Source of the DNA: Lamellibrachia satsuma
Taxonomy: Eukaryota > Annelida > Polychaeta > Sabellida > Siboglinidae
Assembly (NCBI GenBank): GCA_033239005.1
Contig: BSQZ01000018.1
Location: 2,584,036-2,648,035 of the forward strand
Direction of reading: 5' to 3'
DNA: 64,000 nucleotides
Made by a program: the position numbers and the translations under genes
Notes under the pieces: generated by a model
Databases searched by the model: none
Told to the model about the DNA's origin: nothing
Seen by the model: only the letters and a program-made list of their open reading frames with translations
Shown here: positions 37,427 through 52,809 of the stretch, in pieces
Layout: each line of letters begins with the position of its first letter
Position numbering within the stretch: the stretch's first letter is position 1

Positions 37427-37858
37427 CGTCGAATATGTCGGCCTCGCGTTTCGTGGGCGTCTGTCTCTTGCGCCGTCTCTTCGCTGTAGTGACTCCTGTC
37501 TTCGCGGGTGCTCGTTTTATACGTTTACGCGGTCGCACGCCAGGGGTTAAAAGGTCGCGCATCATACTCCTACCAGCATCCGTAACGCGTCGTTTGGCCG
37601 CTTTTTTTATGCCCTGTCCGGACAAGACGTCGTCGGCGATGCGCACGCCGGTCTTCAACGCCCCCTTACCCAAAGCCACGGCACCTCTCTTGATAAGTGG
37701 CATGGCGCTGCGCAGCAGACCTCCGAACAGACTGCCCAGTCCGTGACCCCGCTGGTATTGTGCACCGGCGAAAGTAGGGCAGTGCACCACCCGCCTGCCT
37801 CGCGTAATAGTCGTTGTAATTCATCTTCAGAACAGTCCGGTCCTGCGCCGTCGAACAT
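37410..37858 (-). pseudogene. Basic pX-like core/minor virion protein, frameshifted
   Basis: The start at 37858 reads MFDGAGPDCSEDELQRLLRE. A frameshift near 37790 moves the rest into the frame that ends at 37410. That part has a glycine-rich, membrane-active-looking stretch (RGHGLGSLFGGLLRSAMPL), a KRGAVALGKGALKTGVRIAD segment, and a very basic Arg/Lys tail with several R-K-R clusters (nuclear-localisation or DNA-binding type). This layout is that of adenovirus pX/pVI-like proteins in adintovirus-type elements. It overlaps the upstream gene by 32 nt and the downstream gene by 17 nt. Apart from the one frameshift it looks complete. Confidence 0.6.
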
Positions 37859-38783
37859 GGAGTGTCACGGTCACCTTACCGTACTCAAATGGCACGAACC
37901 GTCCGGTGTCGTCTCTTATATTGATTTCTATCGACTTGAAGTTGGCGTACAAGAGAGGCACGTAGTGCATATTAGTGAACCGATCATATACCGTGGCACC
38001 GTGACTTCCACCAACGGGAAGGGACCGTAACAAAGGTGCGAGACTGTCACCGACTATGCGAGACTCCACAACGTCCGTATAGACGTAGATGGTATCGAAC
38101 CCTTGATCCATGTCCACTACGTTGTCGGCCTCTGCACGGTAGGAGTACGGAGCATCGGCAGTCTCTTTGGGTGGCGCAACCACGGCGGTCGACGGTGTGA
38201 GACCGATATTCCGTCCACGTACACTCGGGTGGGTGTACACGCGCTCGCCTGCAGCAGCTAACGCGTCGACTAGCGCTCGCGGCAGTAGTGCCTCTGTTGA
38301 CGGCAGCGCTGGTAGTGGTGGGGGTGCTGACGGACTTTTCATCACCGTTTCGTCGAATCCGAACATTCTTGCCAGCGCACTGCGATGAGGTACAACGAAC
38401 TGGGTGCTCGGTGTCATGTGCAACGTAATTTTTTGTGTGATGGCGTTGTAGCTTAATTTTGCCCGTACCTTATCCGTCGCCATACTGTCCAGTGCCTCGT
38501 TGCTATGGGTCATCAATGTCATGGGAGACTTGTAATATCCGGCACTGATCGTCGCGTTCGGGGTGTGACCCAACTCAATCGTCTCGTTAAGGAACAACCA
38601 GGTGTCTGTCGGTCTGAAGTTGTACTACGTACGCGGGTACTGTATCTCTGCCAACCCGCACTCCCACTCGCCACTCAGGTCGATACGTCGAGGTAAGTCG
38701 GTGATGTAATGGGCCAACGTATTTTCGGGATATATCTTCATGGAACCGTTGCTAGGTAGCGTCAGGTAGACATCAGTCGCCAT
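37827..38783 (-). pseudogene. Minor-capsid (penton-like) protein with one nonsense codon
   Basis: About 318 codons from the ATG at 38783 to the TGA at 37829-37827, all in one frame except a TAG at 38627-38625. That codon falls where the family usually has Trp after IQYPRT. The N-terminus reads MATDVYLTLPSNGSM, and the C-terminus has YTDVVESRIVGDSLAPLL, then FEYGKVTVTLHVRRRR. A proline/alanine-rich linker (SAPPPLPALPS) sits mid-protein. This family accompanies the F54H12.2-like capsid protein in metazoan endogenous viruses. A penton or vertex role is inferred from size and order. It overlaps the membrane-protein ORF by 11 nt. Confidence 0.65.
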
Positions 38784-39243
38784 TGCGTCTCAACGTGGGA
38801 TTGGGGAGCAGGTAACCCAAAGAATTACTCAACAGGGGTGTTAACAGATTAGAATTCTCGTACCCTGTGGTCAGGTTGTAAATGCTTACCAGGATGACCG
38901 TGTACAAGACGAGGACCTGACACAGAAAGACTATTTCCTCTTTAGGACACACGGTACCGAACAGATGCCAAGGGGTACTGTCCTCTTTGCTCTGCGCGTC
39001 AGTACTCTCCTCTGCTGCCGCTGCTACGACGTCCTCTTGTTCCTCCTCTTCCTGTTCTATGATGGTGGTGGTGGTGGTGGTGGTGGTGGTGGAGGTGGTG
39101 GTGGTGGTGGTGGTGGTGGTGGTGGTGGTGGTGGTGGTGGTGGTGGTGGTGGTGGTGGTGGTGGTGGTGGTGGTGGTGGTGGTGGTGGTGGTGGTGAAGT
39201 CCCGTTTGTCGTGTCGTGTGTCATTTTTCGAATGAAGTGTCAC
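38773..39243 (-). pseudogene. Small membrane protein of the virus module, disturbed by a GGT repeat
   Basis: The conserved C-terminal part, about 38980-38773, reads EIVFLCQVLVLYTVILVSIY as a single transmembrane segment. It is followed by NLTTGYENSNLL and LSNSLGYLLPNPTLRRNGD. Similar short membrane proteins sit before the minor-capsid gene in related elements. The frame stays open upstream through an acidic stretch and a poly-Thr run encoded by a (GGT)n expansion (39063-39195), but no ATG is in frame, so the start is unknown. The virion or entry role of this protein type is not established. Confidence 0.5.
39063..39195. repeat. (GGT)n microsatellite
   Basis: About 44 GGT units with one GGA. 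On the minus strand they encode poly-Thr in frame with the membrane protein ORF. Confidence 0.97.
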
Positions 39244-39330
39244 AATACGCGCGGCTAGTCTTTATCGTGGAGTGAACGAGTGCCTTGGCATCGATCCAGC
39301 TGTTGAATTTGGATTGGTAGCCGAACCATG
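39214..39330 (-). pseudogene. Integrase C-terminal (chromodomain-like) remnant
   Basis: The minus strand from about 39330 reads WFGYQSKFNSWIDAKALV, then runs to a TGA at about 39234-39232. The W-x-G-Y-x-x-K-F-N-S-W-(I/V) pattern is the chromodomain-like end of retrovirus-type integrases carried by Polintons and adintoviruses, and of chromoviral integrases. Only about 30 residues survive. The 5' side is cut by the pentanucleotide repeat at 39331-39396. Its position just upstream of the membrane-protein ORF supports membership in the viral element. Confidence 0.5.
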
Positions 39331-39396
39331 TGGTGTGGTGTGGTGTGGTGTGGTGTGGTATTGTATGGCATGACATGGCATGGCATGGCATGTCAT
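39331..39396. repeat. (GGTGT)n and (GGCAT)n pentanucleotide repeats at the viral right edge
   Basis: The tracts join the integrase remnant to the LINE at 39397. In the other tandem unit the same LINE is preceded by a short (GGTAT)n at about 53648-53668. Confidence 0.9.
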
Positions 39397-40105
39397 GGCA
39401 TGGTATCCGTCCAAAACTATGCTAAGAATCATATTAAGCTGACCCAAAGGGAACGGTGTAGATCTGCTATGAGAGGAACAAGCTGGCTTCAGACAAACAC
39501 GAAGTACTAATGCTTTTTTTAACAGTATACTTCTGATCGCTTTGGCAAGTTACAATACACAATAGTATTAATGGTGGATTAGTAAAAGCAATAGAGACCC
39601 TCTATGGAGCACCAATCAGTCCCACGGAGGACGTTCCCTCTTCCCAACAGCAGTTGCCGTAAACCTATTGGCGCTATCATTTCATCTGAAAACAGCTCTG
39701 TAGAAGGAACAAAGCATGAATTAGTCTTGCAAAATCAGCTTTGATAATATTTAACCAAACCAGGAGCAACAACAAAAACATCACTACAGCAACCAGGCTA
39801 AGCTGTCTAAGAGCTGACAAGTGGCCATGCTAACCTACGAATGTGAAAGTTGAAACTCAGAAACTGGGAGAAGATTACAAGCCTTTCAGATGAATTGTCT
39901 TTAATTACTAAAATATATCCAACAAAGAACACAGGACGAATGATATCGTAAAACAATGCATCAATTTCGTGGTAGCCCAAAAAAACAATCGTTAAATAGA
40001 ATAGTATTAAAAGGAGAAGACACCCTAGGACAGAGACCGGAGGCGACGGATAGGAGACGAATCGTCCGGACGTCCGGATCGTCTCGGTCAAGGGTTGAAT
40101 TAGTG
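39397..40105 (+). mobile_element. Decayed LINE, copy 2
   Basis: Matches 53665-54665 (shared AACTATGCTAAGAATCATAT start and CCGGACGTCCGGATCGTCTC end) and more weakly 17810-18860. It includes EEQAGF-like remnants. The copy at 53931-54335 has NGIAVNNLLFGDDKAILL and ERVEVISSLKYIGAIIS, i.e. an RT with G-D-D in place of A-D-D. That part is deleted here. Confidence 0.6.
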
Positions 40106-40164
40106 AGTGGGACAGTGAGTCTTTCTTAAAATAAATTAGACGTTGCACGTCGTAAATAGTGTGC

Positions 40165-40345
40165 ATAAAAGGCATAAAAAGCAGCGACACGCGAAGGGTA
40201 GACGACACATCGTACAACTCTCTCCAGGACTTCAGATGCGTCTTGACAAAAGGTTGGTGTATACTACCGCTGAAACATTCCGTTTGGATAAGATAAATGT
40301 GGTTTAAATGTACGGGAAATCCCAGAGGCGCATCTGTTCCTTAAA
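40165..40345. repeat. Dispersed repeat family 'R1', 3' half
   Basis: The copy begins inside the centre (AAAAAGCAGCGACACG) and keeps the CGTACAACTCTCTCC, GATGCGTCTTGACAAAAGG and CATTCCGTTTGGATAAGATA boxes. Confidence 0.55.
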
Positions 40346-40639
40346 TCACACCGCCACTGCCCAGGCGGACCACATAAACATGAGTTATGTATTCCAACGA
40401 ACGTCTGTACTTTTTTGACCGTGCTTGACTTAAGTATGACGTTCTGTGAAAGTTTTGGCAGTTTGGTTCATAACGTACATTTGTTTGAAGAAAACATTAG
40501 TATTGGTAATATGTTTCAAAGAAGAAGACGCATATCATCGGAATTTCATTTGTTTCGTCTCCTATTTTTATAAATGGCCGATTTGGTGTAAATGGTCTGT
40601 TTCCTTCAACCGCTCAGCAGCCCCATCACCTAAGCACAC

Positions 40640-40792
40640 CCAACCAGATGCATAAAACAGGATGTGCGTTTCGGGTTCACTTTACTACAGCGACTATGAG
40701 TTGTACAAATACCCATCAATTGAGGTTTGGCTTCAATGCCCAGAATGTTGCCAGTGGTACCATGAAAAATGTGACAGATGTTCGTGTGCGTG

Positions 40793-40828
<36 letters not shown>

Positions 40829-40835
40829 TGATCTA
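40640..40835 (+). pseudogene. PHD-finger-like fragment, copy 2
   Basis: One frame reads SLYYSDYELYKYPSIEVWLQ, then CPECCQWYHEKCDRC. This has the Cys-x2-Cys and W-Y-H-x2-C arrangement of the second half of a PHD finger. The upstream cysteine pair is lost through a small indel. A (TGCG)n repeat follows at 40789-40829. Such fingers occur in TE-encoded proteins. Copies lie at 22030 and 55440. Confidence 0.45.
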
Positions 40836-41429
40836 TGCCTGCATCATTAGCGGAGTCAGTGACTGTATAATTTAACATACAATTACTATAGGTAGTGGCG
40901 TATCTAGGATCTCGCAAAGGGAGGCCAAAGGAGGGCAAGTTTAGTCACCCTTGCTACCACGCAGCGGCGCAACGAAAAATAAAGGGGAACAAATCACACA
41001 CAAATTAAGCCATGTATATACATAATTAGTGTTCTACATTTCGTATAATAGCTTTTACCGAAAATTCATGCCTTGTAGTTTAATTTTACGAAAAGTGGTT
41101 CGTAGACAAAATTGGCACATATGTGTATCGGTAGGTACGTCTAATAATCTTTGGTGTTCGGGCTTCTTTGGGTATAAAAGTTGCATTTCAAAAGTGCAAT
41201 ATGAAAAATAAGTTCGTAATTTTAGGTACTCCAGAGGCGGGTGATTCTCTCGCTGCGAGACAACTGAATGCGTTTCAACTGTACATAAGACGGAGATCTC
41301 TCAGCATACCAACCACGTGCAATGCTTTAACTCAATTAAAAACGTACGTTCTTATCATGGACATGCTTTTTTGTTTTTGTCAATTCGAACAAAAACAAAC
41401 AAGAAGATTTTACCTACACATACAGGGGA

Positions 41430-41582
41430 TCCTTCCTCCACTGAGAGGGATCTTTCCATCACTGACATGGATCCTTCCATCACTGACAGCGATCTTTCCA
41501 TCACTGACAGGGATCCTTTCGTCACTGACAGGGATCTTTCCATCACTGACAAGGATCCTTCCATCACTGGCAGGTCCATATT
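41430..41582. repeat. 21-bp tandem repeat (unit B upstream of paralog 4)
   Basis: The unit GGATCTTTCCATCACTGACA(G) occurs about seven times with T/C and G/A differences. It encodes a seven-residue D-L-S-I-T-D-R repeat in one frame. The paralogous array at 56212-56318 has about five units. Confidence 0.9.
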
Positions 41583-41695
41583 CTGCTAACCAGTCACAAA
41601 AAATGTGATCCTATGCGCAGAGAAGAAGTCTACAAATATGTCCTTGTTCCTTTTCCGAAATAATTGTTTTCAAGGTCCAAAAACCTTGAAAACAC

Positions 41696-41702
41696 ACATA
41701 CA

Positions 41703-41798
<96 letters not shown>

Positions 41799-41832
41799 AC
41801 GCACGCACGCACGCAAACACACACACACACGT
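41696..41832. repeat. (CA)n microsatellite
   Basis: About 130 bp of CA with short GCACGC interruptions. A shorter equivalent lies at 56605-56655 in the next unit. Confidence 0.97.
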
Positions 41833-41996
41833 AATGATACATAAGTAATATTGATAAAATGTTGATATACATTCTGACGTTTATTATGCACTATATCTCA
41901 TTTGACAAATTATATTACCACTAACTTGTATGAAATTAACGTACAATGTCGTGGTCTAAATCATTGGAGCTCGAAGAAATGTCAAGTCACGTAGTA

Positions 41997-42155
41997 AAAT
42001 AATTGTGCAGCGGTACTGCGATAAATACAGGAATAAATACGTGCCCAACGAAATGACATTGTGGAAAATAGTGCAGCATCGCGGCGGGAAAGACGTAAAT
42101 GCGTGTGCAACAAAGTCATATTGTAAATTAATAGTGCAACATAAGTACTGCGAGT
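41997..42155 (+). promoter_or_regulatory. Three copies of the upstream motif (paralog 4)
   Basis: AATTGTGCAGCGGTACTGCG at about 41999, AATAGTGCAGCATCGCGGCG at about 42067 and AATAGTGCAACATAAGTACT at about 42129 are spaced by about 65 bp. Paralog 5 has the same three (about 56821, 56890 and 56954), paralog 3 two, and paralogs 1 and 2 one. They may be transcription-factor sites or remnants of local duplication. Confidence 0.4.
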
Positions 42156-42222
42156 AGTTGAGGTTCATATAGGTATGTAACGCATTCACTTCTGTTTCCA
42201 ACAGTCGTGTTCGATTTTCCAG

Positions 42223-42492
42223 ATGAGATCCACGATACTGCTACAGTGGCTGTTGCTAGCTACGCTCATCGCATTAAGCGACCAGCAGAAAGTCACCGAC
42301 AAAGAGAGGATTGAAGCGAATACATATTGCACGTATAAGTTCTTACGCTGTTTGAGAATGAACCGCTGCCAGCAGAAGAAATTTAAATATCGCAAAGAAT
42401 TCTGCGATAGGGTCTACAATGAATGCATTGATTTCGCTAACTCGATGTTTGATAAGATAAATGCGGATGACTTCATACGTAAACAACGTTAA
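42223..42492 (+). CDS. Secreted cysteine-rich protein, paralog 4
   Basis: An 89-residue ORF from the ATG after TTCCAG. The signal peptide is MRSTILLQWLLLATLIALSD. The leader differs from paralogs 1-3 by the QW insertion and the loss of VSC, and is shared with paralog 5. The mature part has the five-cysteine pattern, RCLRMNRCQQKKFKYRKEFC, and ends FANSMFDKINADDFIRKQR. Compared codon by codon with paralog 5, 24 codons change the amino acid and 8 are silent, yet every cysteine and the CxRxNRC and KKFKYRK blocks are kept. That points to an active, rapidly diverging protein. Upstream (41060-42222) and downstream (42493-43200) flanks are shared with the neighbouring units. Function unknown. Confidence 0.85.
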   Translation: MRSTILLQWLLLATLIALSDQQKVTDKERIEANTYCTYKFLRCLRMNRCQQKKFKYRKEFCDRVYNECIDFANSMFDKINADDFIRKQR

Positions 42493-43235
42493 CGACAGAG
42501 CTAGCGTACACCAAGACTTTGATTATTCGTGTTTCTGTTCTCGATGGATAAGACCTTTGTAATAGGGCACGATGCATTTAGAACCGATCTACGTAACTAT
42601 GTTGTTATAGAAACATGCACAATTATAGGTGAGACGAGAGTCACATTTGTACATCGGTGGCCACTAGTACTTTTATTAGCCCATTGAAAAACCTTTCTAA
42701 TGATTATCCTTAAACCTTCACAGCACATTCAGCATTATTTAACTGACCTCATGTGTGAAAGTCGCATTGGTTTCAGTAATAAAAATCTAATTTGTATTAC
42801 TCAATTTGAGTAATAAAAAGTGCTTACGCCCACCACGACAAGACACGACAGTTCATACGTGTTACTGTTCTCCTGTTTTTCTCGGAGGATTACATTAAGG
42901 CGGAGTGTGACATTTATGTTAGGCTCTTTGTCAGTTTTCTACAGCTACAGAAGCAACAGAAGTCGACCAATTCTTTACCGTCGGCGTTTTTTTTGTAAAT
43001 GTGTTCTTCTGAAATACTCATCAGTTACTAGTCATTTATGGCAAAAATAAATTCGGCCTGGTTGGTATGTGTTGTGAGTAGCCTCTACACTCAGACATTT
43101 CGGAAATTGTCCACCTTCGTGAACCCGTCTTTCGAGCCAAGTACTGATAAGTACACATCTGCGTTCAAGGACTACTTCGTATGTAAAATGCATACATACA
43201 TACATACATACATACATACATAATTATGTATGCAC

Positions 43236-43537
<302 letters not shown>

Positions 43538-43545
43538 CTTTCGAG

Positions 43546-44229
<684 letters not shown>

Positions 44230-44694
44230 AGGAAACTATGACTCATTTGAATATCTATGTTAAATGTGGTGTATTCGATCGTCCACGAAATGAAAACAAA
44301 TCAGGTGTTTATTATACATTATTGTTTGTTCCATCGTCTCACAATGCAGAGCTGAACTAACGGGGTAAGTCACGTTCAACAAACGTTTTGAGGACGGCAC
44401 TTCTGAATAGGGAATTTATTATATTATTGACCAGGAGTGAAGTAATACTGATCGTATTTGATCAGCGAGATGTTGAGCCGGCAACCAAGTGGCGAACGAG
44501 TGTGGCTGTTAAGATTCTCAAACAACAGGGTCAAAAGTGAGTTGCATATTGTGGCTATTTACGCTTCAATATACCTACTACATACAATTGCGTCGTTAAT
44601 AGTTTCAAAGGCTGCGATTGTTGAAATAAATAATTCGTGTAGCCCCGGTGAACTCAATTGTCGCGTCGTCTCATTTGCCTGATTGCGCATTCTA

Positions 44695-45400
44695 TAATGG
44701 TGGCCTGTTCGCTACTTCGCCAGTACTGGCCTGTTCGCTGTTTCGCTAGTGCTTGCCTGTTCGCTGTTTCGCCAGTACTGGCCTGTTCGCTATTTCGCTA
44801 GTGCTGGCCTGTTCGCTAATTTGCCAGTGCTGGCCTGTTCGCTACTTCGCTAGTGCTGGCCTGTTCGCTACTTCGCTAGTGCTGGCCTGTTTGCTGTTTC
44901 GCTAGTGCTTGCCTGTTCGCTACTTCGTCAGTGATGGCCTGTTCGCTGTTTCGTCAGTGCTGGCCTGTTCGCTACTTCGTCAGTGCTGGCCTGTTCGCTG
45001 TTTCGTCAGTGCTGGCCTGTTCGCTACTTCGTCAGTGCTGGCCTGTTCGCTACTTCGTCAGTGCTGGCCTGTTCGCTACTTCGTCAGTGCTGACCTGTTC
45101 GCTACTTCGCTAGTGGTTGCATGTTTCCTACTTCGCTAATGGAGGCATGTTCGCTGTTTCGTTAGTGGTGGCCTGTTCGCTAATTCTCTAGTGCTTGCCT
45201 GTTCGCTACTTCGCTAGAACTGGCATGTTCGCTACTTCGCTAGTGCTGGCAAGTTTGCTATTTTGCTAGTGGTGACACGTTTACTACTTCGCTAATGGTT
45301 GCATGTTCGCTGTTTCGCTAGTGATGGCCTGTTCGCTACTTCGCCAGTGCTGGCATGTTCGCTATTTCGTCAGTGCTGGCCTGTTCGCTACTTTGCTGTC
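44695..45400. repeat. 26-bp minisatellite array, unit B
   Basis: About 27 units of GGCCTGTTCGCTACTTCGCT plus AGTGCT. The centre (44930-45100) is much more homogeneous (TCGTCAGTGCTGGCC) than array A, showing local expansion after the unit duplication. 44228-44694 and 45401-46620 match unit A and hold no recognised gene. Confidence 0.95.
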
Positions 45401-46619
45401 GGTTTACACCCGGCTTTTTAAATACGATGACTATATTAGTTCACTCCAGGTAGTTCAATCACACATGCACATGCACACGCGCACACGCACATACACACAC
45501 AGGTCGAAACATATCTCCGAAAGGCCCGTGGCATGTTTAAAGGAGCACAAAACTATGTAATCCCGAAGTTAAGCAAACACATACACGATGTTATTCTGGC
45601 TAATAGCCGAGTATACCTAGGATTGTCAACATGGAATCTCCACATTGACGCACAAATAAACCGTCTCGAAATAATGCCATAGTGTGGTCCCAGTACTATG
45701 TGTTCTCACAAATGCCACAGCCGAAAAACATACACAGCTAATGTATTAACAGGCTTAGGATGACAACGCGTTCAAGGTAACATATTTTATAAATTTCAAG
45801 ACATTATTACAAATAATTGGACACCTCTCTAGGTCTTCACATTTTTGGCAGAACGGAGGTCACCTCGTAACCTCAAGATGCCGCTTAAATGCAGTAGTCT
45901 ACTCATTCTGGGACGAGATATCTTCACATGAATTATTATTCCAACAAGAATCACTGAAATAAAAAGCCCATTCTCTTTTCGAGACGTAACTTTAAGCTTG
46001 AATTTACTACTGATCAATTTCAATAATATCTTAAGCACAACAGAATGATGCACCATTTCAGCCCAGTGCGGCAGAGAATGCCATGGCAGCGTGGGGTTCT
46101 TGGGGCACACCAGGCGATGCACAACATAGAGTTGATCACCACGGCGCTAGCCATTTTCTTACGAAACATAAGGATACATAAGGAAAACGCAACGTATATA
46201 GATGTCGTAGGTGCGGCCCGGACTGCGTTAGAAGAACCAACCACATTGAACAACTAGCTTGCCAACATTCAAGCAAGTGTGTAGAGATTGTTGTGCGCCT
46301 ACTCCATCAACTTCATTCATTCATCCATACAACGCTACAAATACCTGTATTTGCGGTGAAAGGCCCGGCCCTGGCGTCAGAAGGGCAGTGTATCTACGAG
46401 ATTCGCTAGCTGAACTAACTATTGTCACTCATTGATGTCTGGTTTGTCTTTGGGCACATTGTGTCACACACAAACACACTGTGTCACACTAAGACACAAC
46501 GTGTCACACACAAACACACTGTGTCACACTAAGGCACATTGTCGAATATAGTGTATAAAATTCCCACATGTTTGTTGGGGGTTTAATTTATCAATAGTTG
46601 GCTAGTCTCCTGCATCTTT

Positions 46620-50045
<3,426 letters not shown>

Positions 50046-50149
50046 AACATTTTTGGACTCTCGATAAGCAAATGGCTTCCTTGTCCACTTGCTATCTGGA
50101 ACTTGTTGTTTGGGATGGCAACCTTGTTAAAACCTTGTTAAATCCACAT

Positions 50150-51690
50150 GCTGTTTCTAATTCGACAAAATCACATACCTTTCCGATAAACGCACCGAAA
50201 TGGGGTACGCCTCAATTTCGACCAAGCCCCGTGAATGATTTAGAAACGATGGTACGTTGCTATCAAATCAAGGATTTAATGTAATAGTAAAAAACAATTA
50301 CTTTACCAACCCATCCGATGTGAGAATACTTTTTAAAAAAATCACTCATTAAACTATCACAAGGGTAGTTAGTTAGAGTTGTTTTCTACCTGTCGGAGAA
50401 AGACTGACACAGTGGGCGAATTGAGTGTTGGCAAACTACTACATTTACGATCCATCCGCAATTACCCACACATAGAGTCCCTAGGATAGTGACGATTTGT
50501 AAGTAATGAGTGAATGTATCAGTTATTTTCATCGCCAATGGGTAGATTACAGGCGACTGGTGCAGGCGACTGAACATAGAATGGGGCTAATGTACTCGGC
50601 GCCTGGGAGGAGATACTGCCAGACTGCCCCGAAAGTGAGTGTATTATTATATAGACGGTGGGTCACAGTATCGTCATCTGGAAAGTGGTTCACACTCAAT
50701 TCTGCTCAATTCTGTAGTAAATAACTCTAAATAGCTGCGTTTGTGATTTTTTTAATACATCGAAAATTGGTAGATCAGAGGCCTATGATGCAAGGACGCG
50801 AAGGAATGTAGAACGAGGCGCGGGTGTCTGGGCCCGGGAGGGGATGCTGCCAGACTGCCCCCAAATGTTGCGATTAATTGTGAAAACATCGGAAACATCG
50901 GTAGGAATGTTAATATATCTTTAAGCTGTTTAACATGTTTCATGTAGAATTTGCATAGCCTAAATCGCCTTTTCTTTGGTGCATTACTCCCGAAAGGCAT
51001 TATTTATAAAGGTAAATGATGTGATTGTAGTAGCAGTCAGAGACACAGCGCCGCGGTCTCATGATAACAGAGTATGGTGTATGTGTCGAGTCGTAGGGGA
51101 CGTCACTCGAATCGCCCATTTTCATGAATTGCGACAGAACGATGACTCGAGACTTATAATGTCATACATTGCGTAGTTTATCCACCCCCGAGAATGCCAT
51201 ATTTGTCTTCAGCCACCAATGACGCACTACGAGGACCTGGCGGTTGGTGCCACGTCCAGGGTGCCTCCATCAGGACAGTTAAACTGGTTAAACCCAGAGA
51301 ACCCAGAACATGGACGACCTAGAAATAATACCTCATTGGTGTGCTCTTTTTCAATAAATACCACTTACACGTGTGTTGTTTTATATGTATGTTACACATA
51401 ATATGAAACACGCGAATATTTTTTACCCAGTGGAATGCTCCGAAATAGCCAAGTCCCAAGGGTACCCTTGGCTAGTAGATGAAACTGCATACCTTATTGC
51501 AGGCACAAATATCAAGATATTCTATCGCACATGTACACGTACTAAAGGGTTAAACAACATAACAAATGTTTGTATTTAACTTGTATTAAGGCATATGTTT
51601 TATTCTTAGATAACAGCTGTCCTGAAATTCGTTGTTCATGCCGTTACCCAAACCATGTGACGCCCTAGATGAGTGAATTGTGCTATGAGT
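50150..51690. repeat. Anonymous tandem-unit blocks, including block X copy 3
   Basis: Near-identical to 33330-34830. The block X frame at 51373-51579 is again open. One short stretch (50825-50900) is present here and absent in unit A. Confidence 0.55.
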
Positions 51691-51699
51691 GTTATAAAT

Positions 51700-51999
51700 A
51701 ATCTCAGTCATCACCTTTATGCTGATGACACACAGGTTTACATATCACTTTCACAACCAAATGCACAAGAATCTGTTTCGACTTTAAGTGACTGTCTTAC
51801 TGATATATTTTTGTGGATGGAATCAATAAGCTAAAGTTCAATCCAGATAAAACATACCTTATTATTGTGGGCACTAAACAACAACGAAATAGAGTCATCA
51901 ATCATTTTCCAGTAAAACTGATACATTCCCATCAGATACTGTTCGCAATATTGATTTGGTCTTTGATAGTGACTTCAACTTTCGCCAGCTATTTCTGAA

Positions 52000-52085
<86 letters not shown>

Positions 52086-52720
52086 TGCTAAAACAATAGC
52101 AATGGCATGAATTAGTAGCCGCCTTGACTATTGTCATTCATTACTAAGTAACATTGCTAAAAGAAATTTGGCTCCAACGAGTACAAAATTGTCTGGCACG
52201 CGTGGTTCTCAGGACACCTCGTTTTTCACCTTCACTACCACTACTTAAACAGTTGCACTGGCTTCCAGTTACTTATCGAATTGATTTTAAGTTGTCCACT
52301 CTTACATATCGTGCTCTATCTACGCAACAACCACCCTACTTGGCTAGTCTCCTGCATCTTTCAAATATCTCTAGGCAGCTAAGATCATCAATTTCACAAC
52401 AACTTATTGTACCTAAAACAAAACTTAACTTGGGTAAACGTGCTTTCTCTGTCGCTGCGCCTAGGGTCTGGAATGAATTCCCTATCACTTTGAAAACATC
52501 TGAAACTATTGCTATTTTCTGAAAAAAAAACTCACGACATATCTATTCCAAATTGTATTTCCACCATAAATGTTCGGTTGTCCCTTCGTTCTGATACTGA
52601 CTTTTGCGCGCCCCTGTTCACGATTATGCTTAATGATTCTGTTTTTTTGCGCCTCTGAACTCAGGTTCCTGAGGACATAGTCGCCATAGACGTTTATTAT
52701 TATTATTATTACTATTATAA
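51700..52720 (+). mobile_element. CR1/L2-type LINE, RT and C-terminus, copy 2
   Basis: The fragment runs YADDTQVYISLSQPN (51720), LKFNPDKTYLIIVGTKQQRN (51830) and an (AT)n tract at 52001-52084. Next are QRVQNCLARVVLRTPRFSPS, LHWLPVTYRIDFKLSTLTYR and GKRAFSVAAPRVWNEFPITL (52154-52522). The 3' UTR has the GCGCCTCTGAACTCAGGTTC hairpin and a (TTA)n tail at 52694-52715. The 52154-52522 frame is open for 122 codons. Confidence 0.8.
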
Positions 52721-52809
52721 ATAATTGATAGCGACGCCATACCATTCTCATCAGAATTGCTAAAACACTGTTCACTACTTAGAACAGCAAGTGAACTTTC
52801 TTCTCCCCC

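Larger units (their letters stand above)
35210..39330 (-). mobile_element. Endogenous Polinton/adintovirus-like virus, virion module, decayed
   Basis: A segment visibly richer in GC than its surroundings. Six consecutive minus-strand coding pieces overlap or abut: integrase C-terminus, small membrane protein, minor-capsid-like, pX-like, large capsid-like and adenain-type protease. The gene set and order match the morphogenesis cluster of Polinton/Maverick and adintovirus-type elements. No DNA polymerase B, packaging ATPase or terminal inverted repeat is present in the window, so the element is truncated on both sides. Nonsense codons and frameshifts affect at least four genes. It occurs in only one of the tandem units. 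Confidence 0.75.

Noticed and set aside
38965..39258. Plus-strand poly-Gly and poly-Val ORFs
   Set aside because: Products of the (GGT)n repeat in different frames. The minus-strand frame with the membrane segment is the meaningful one.
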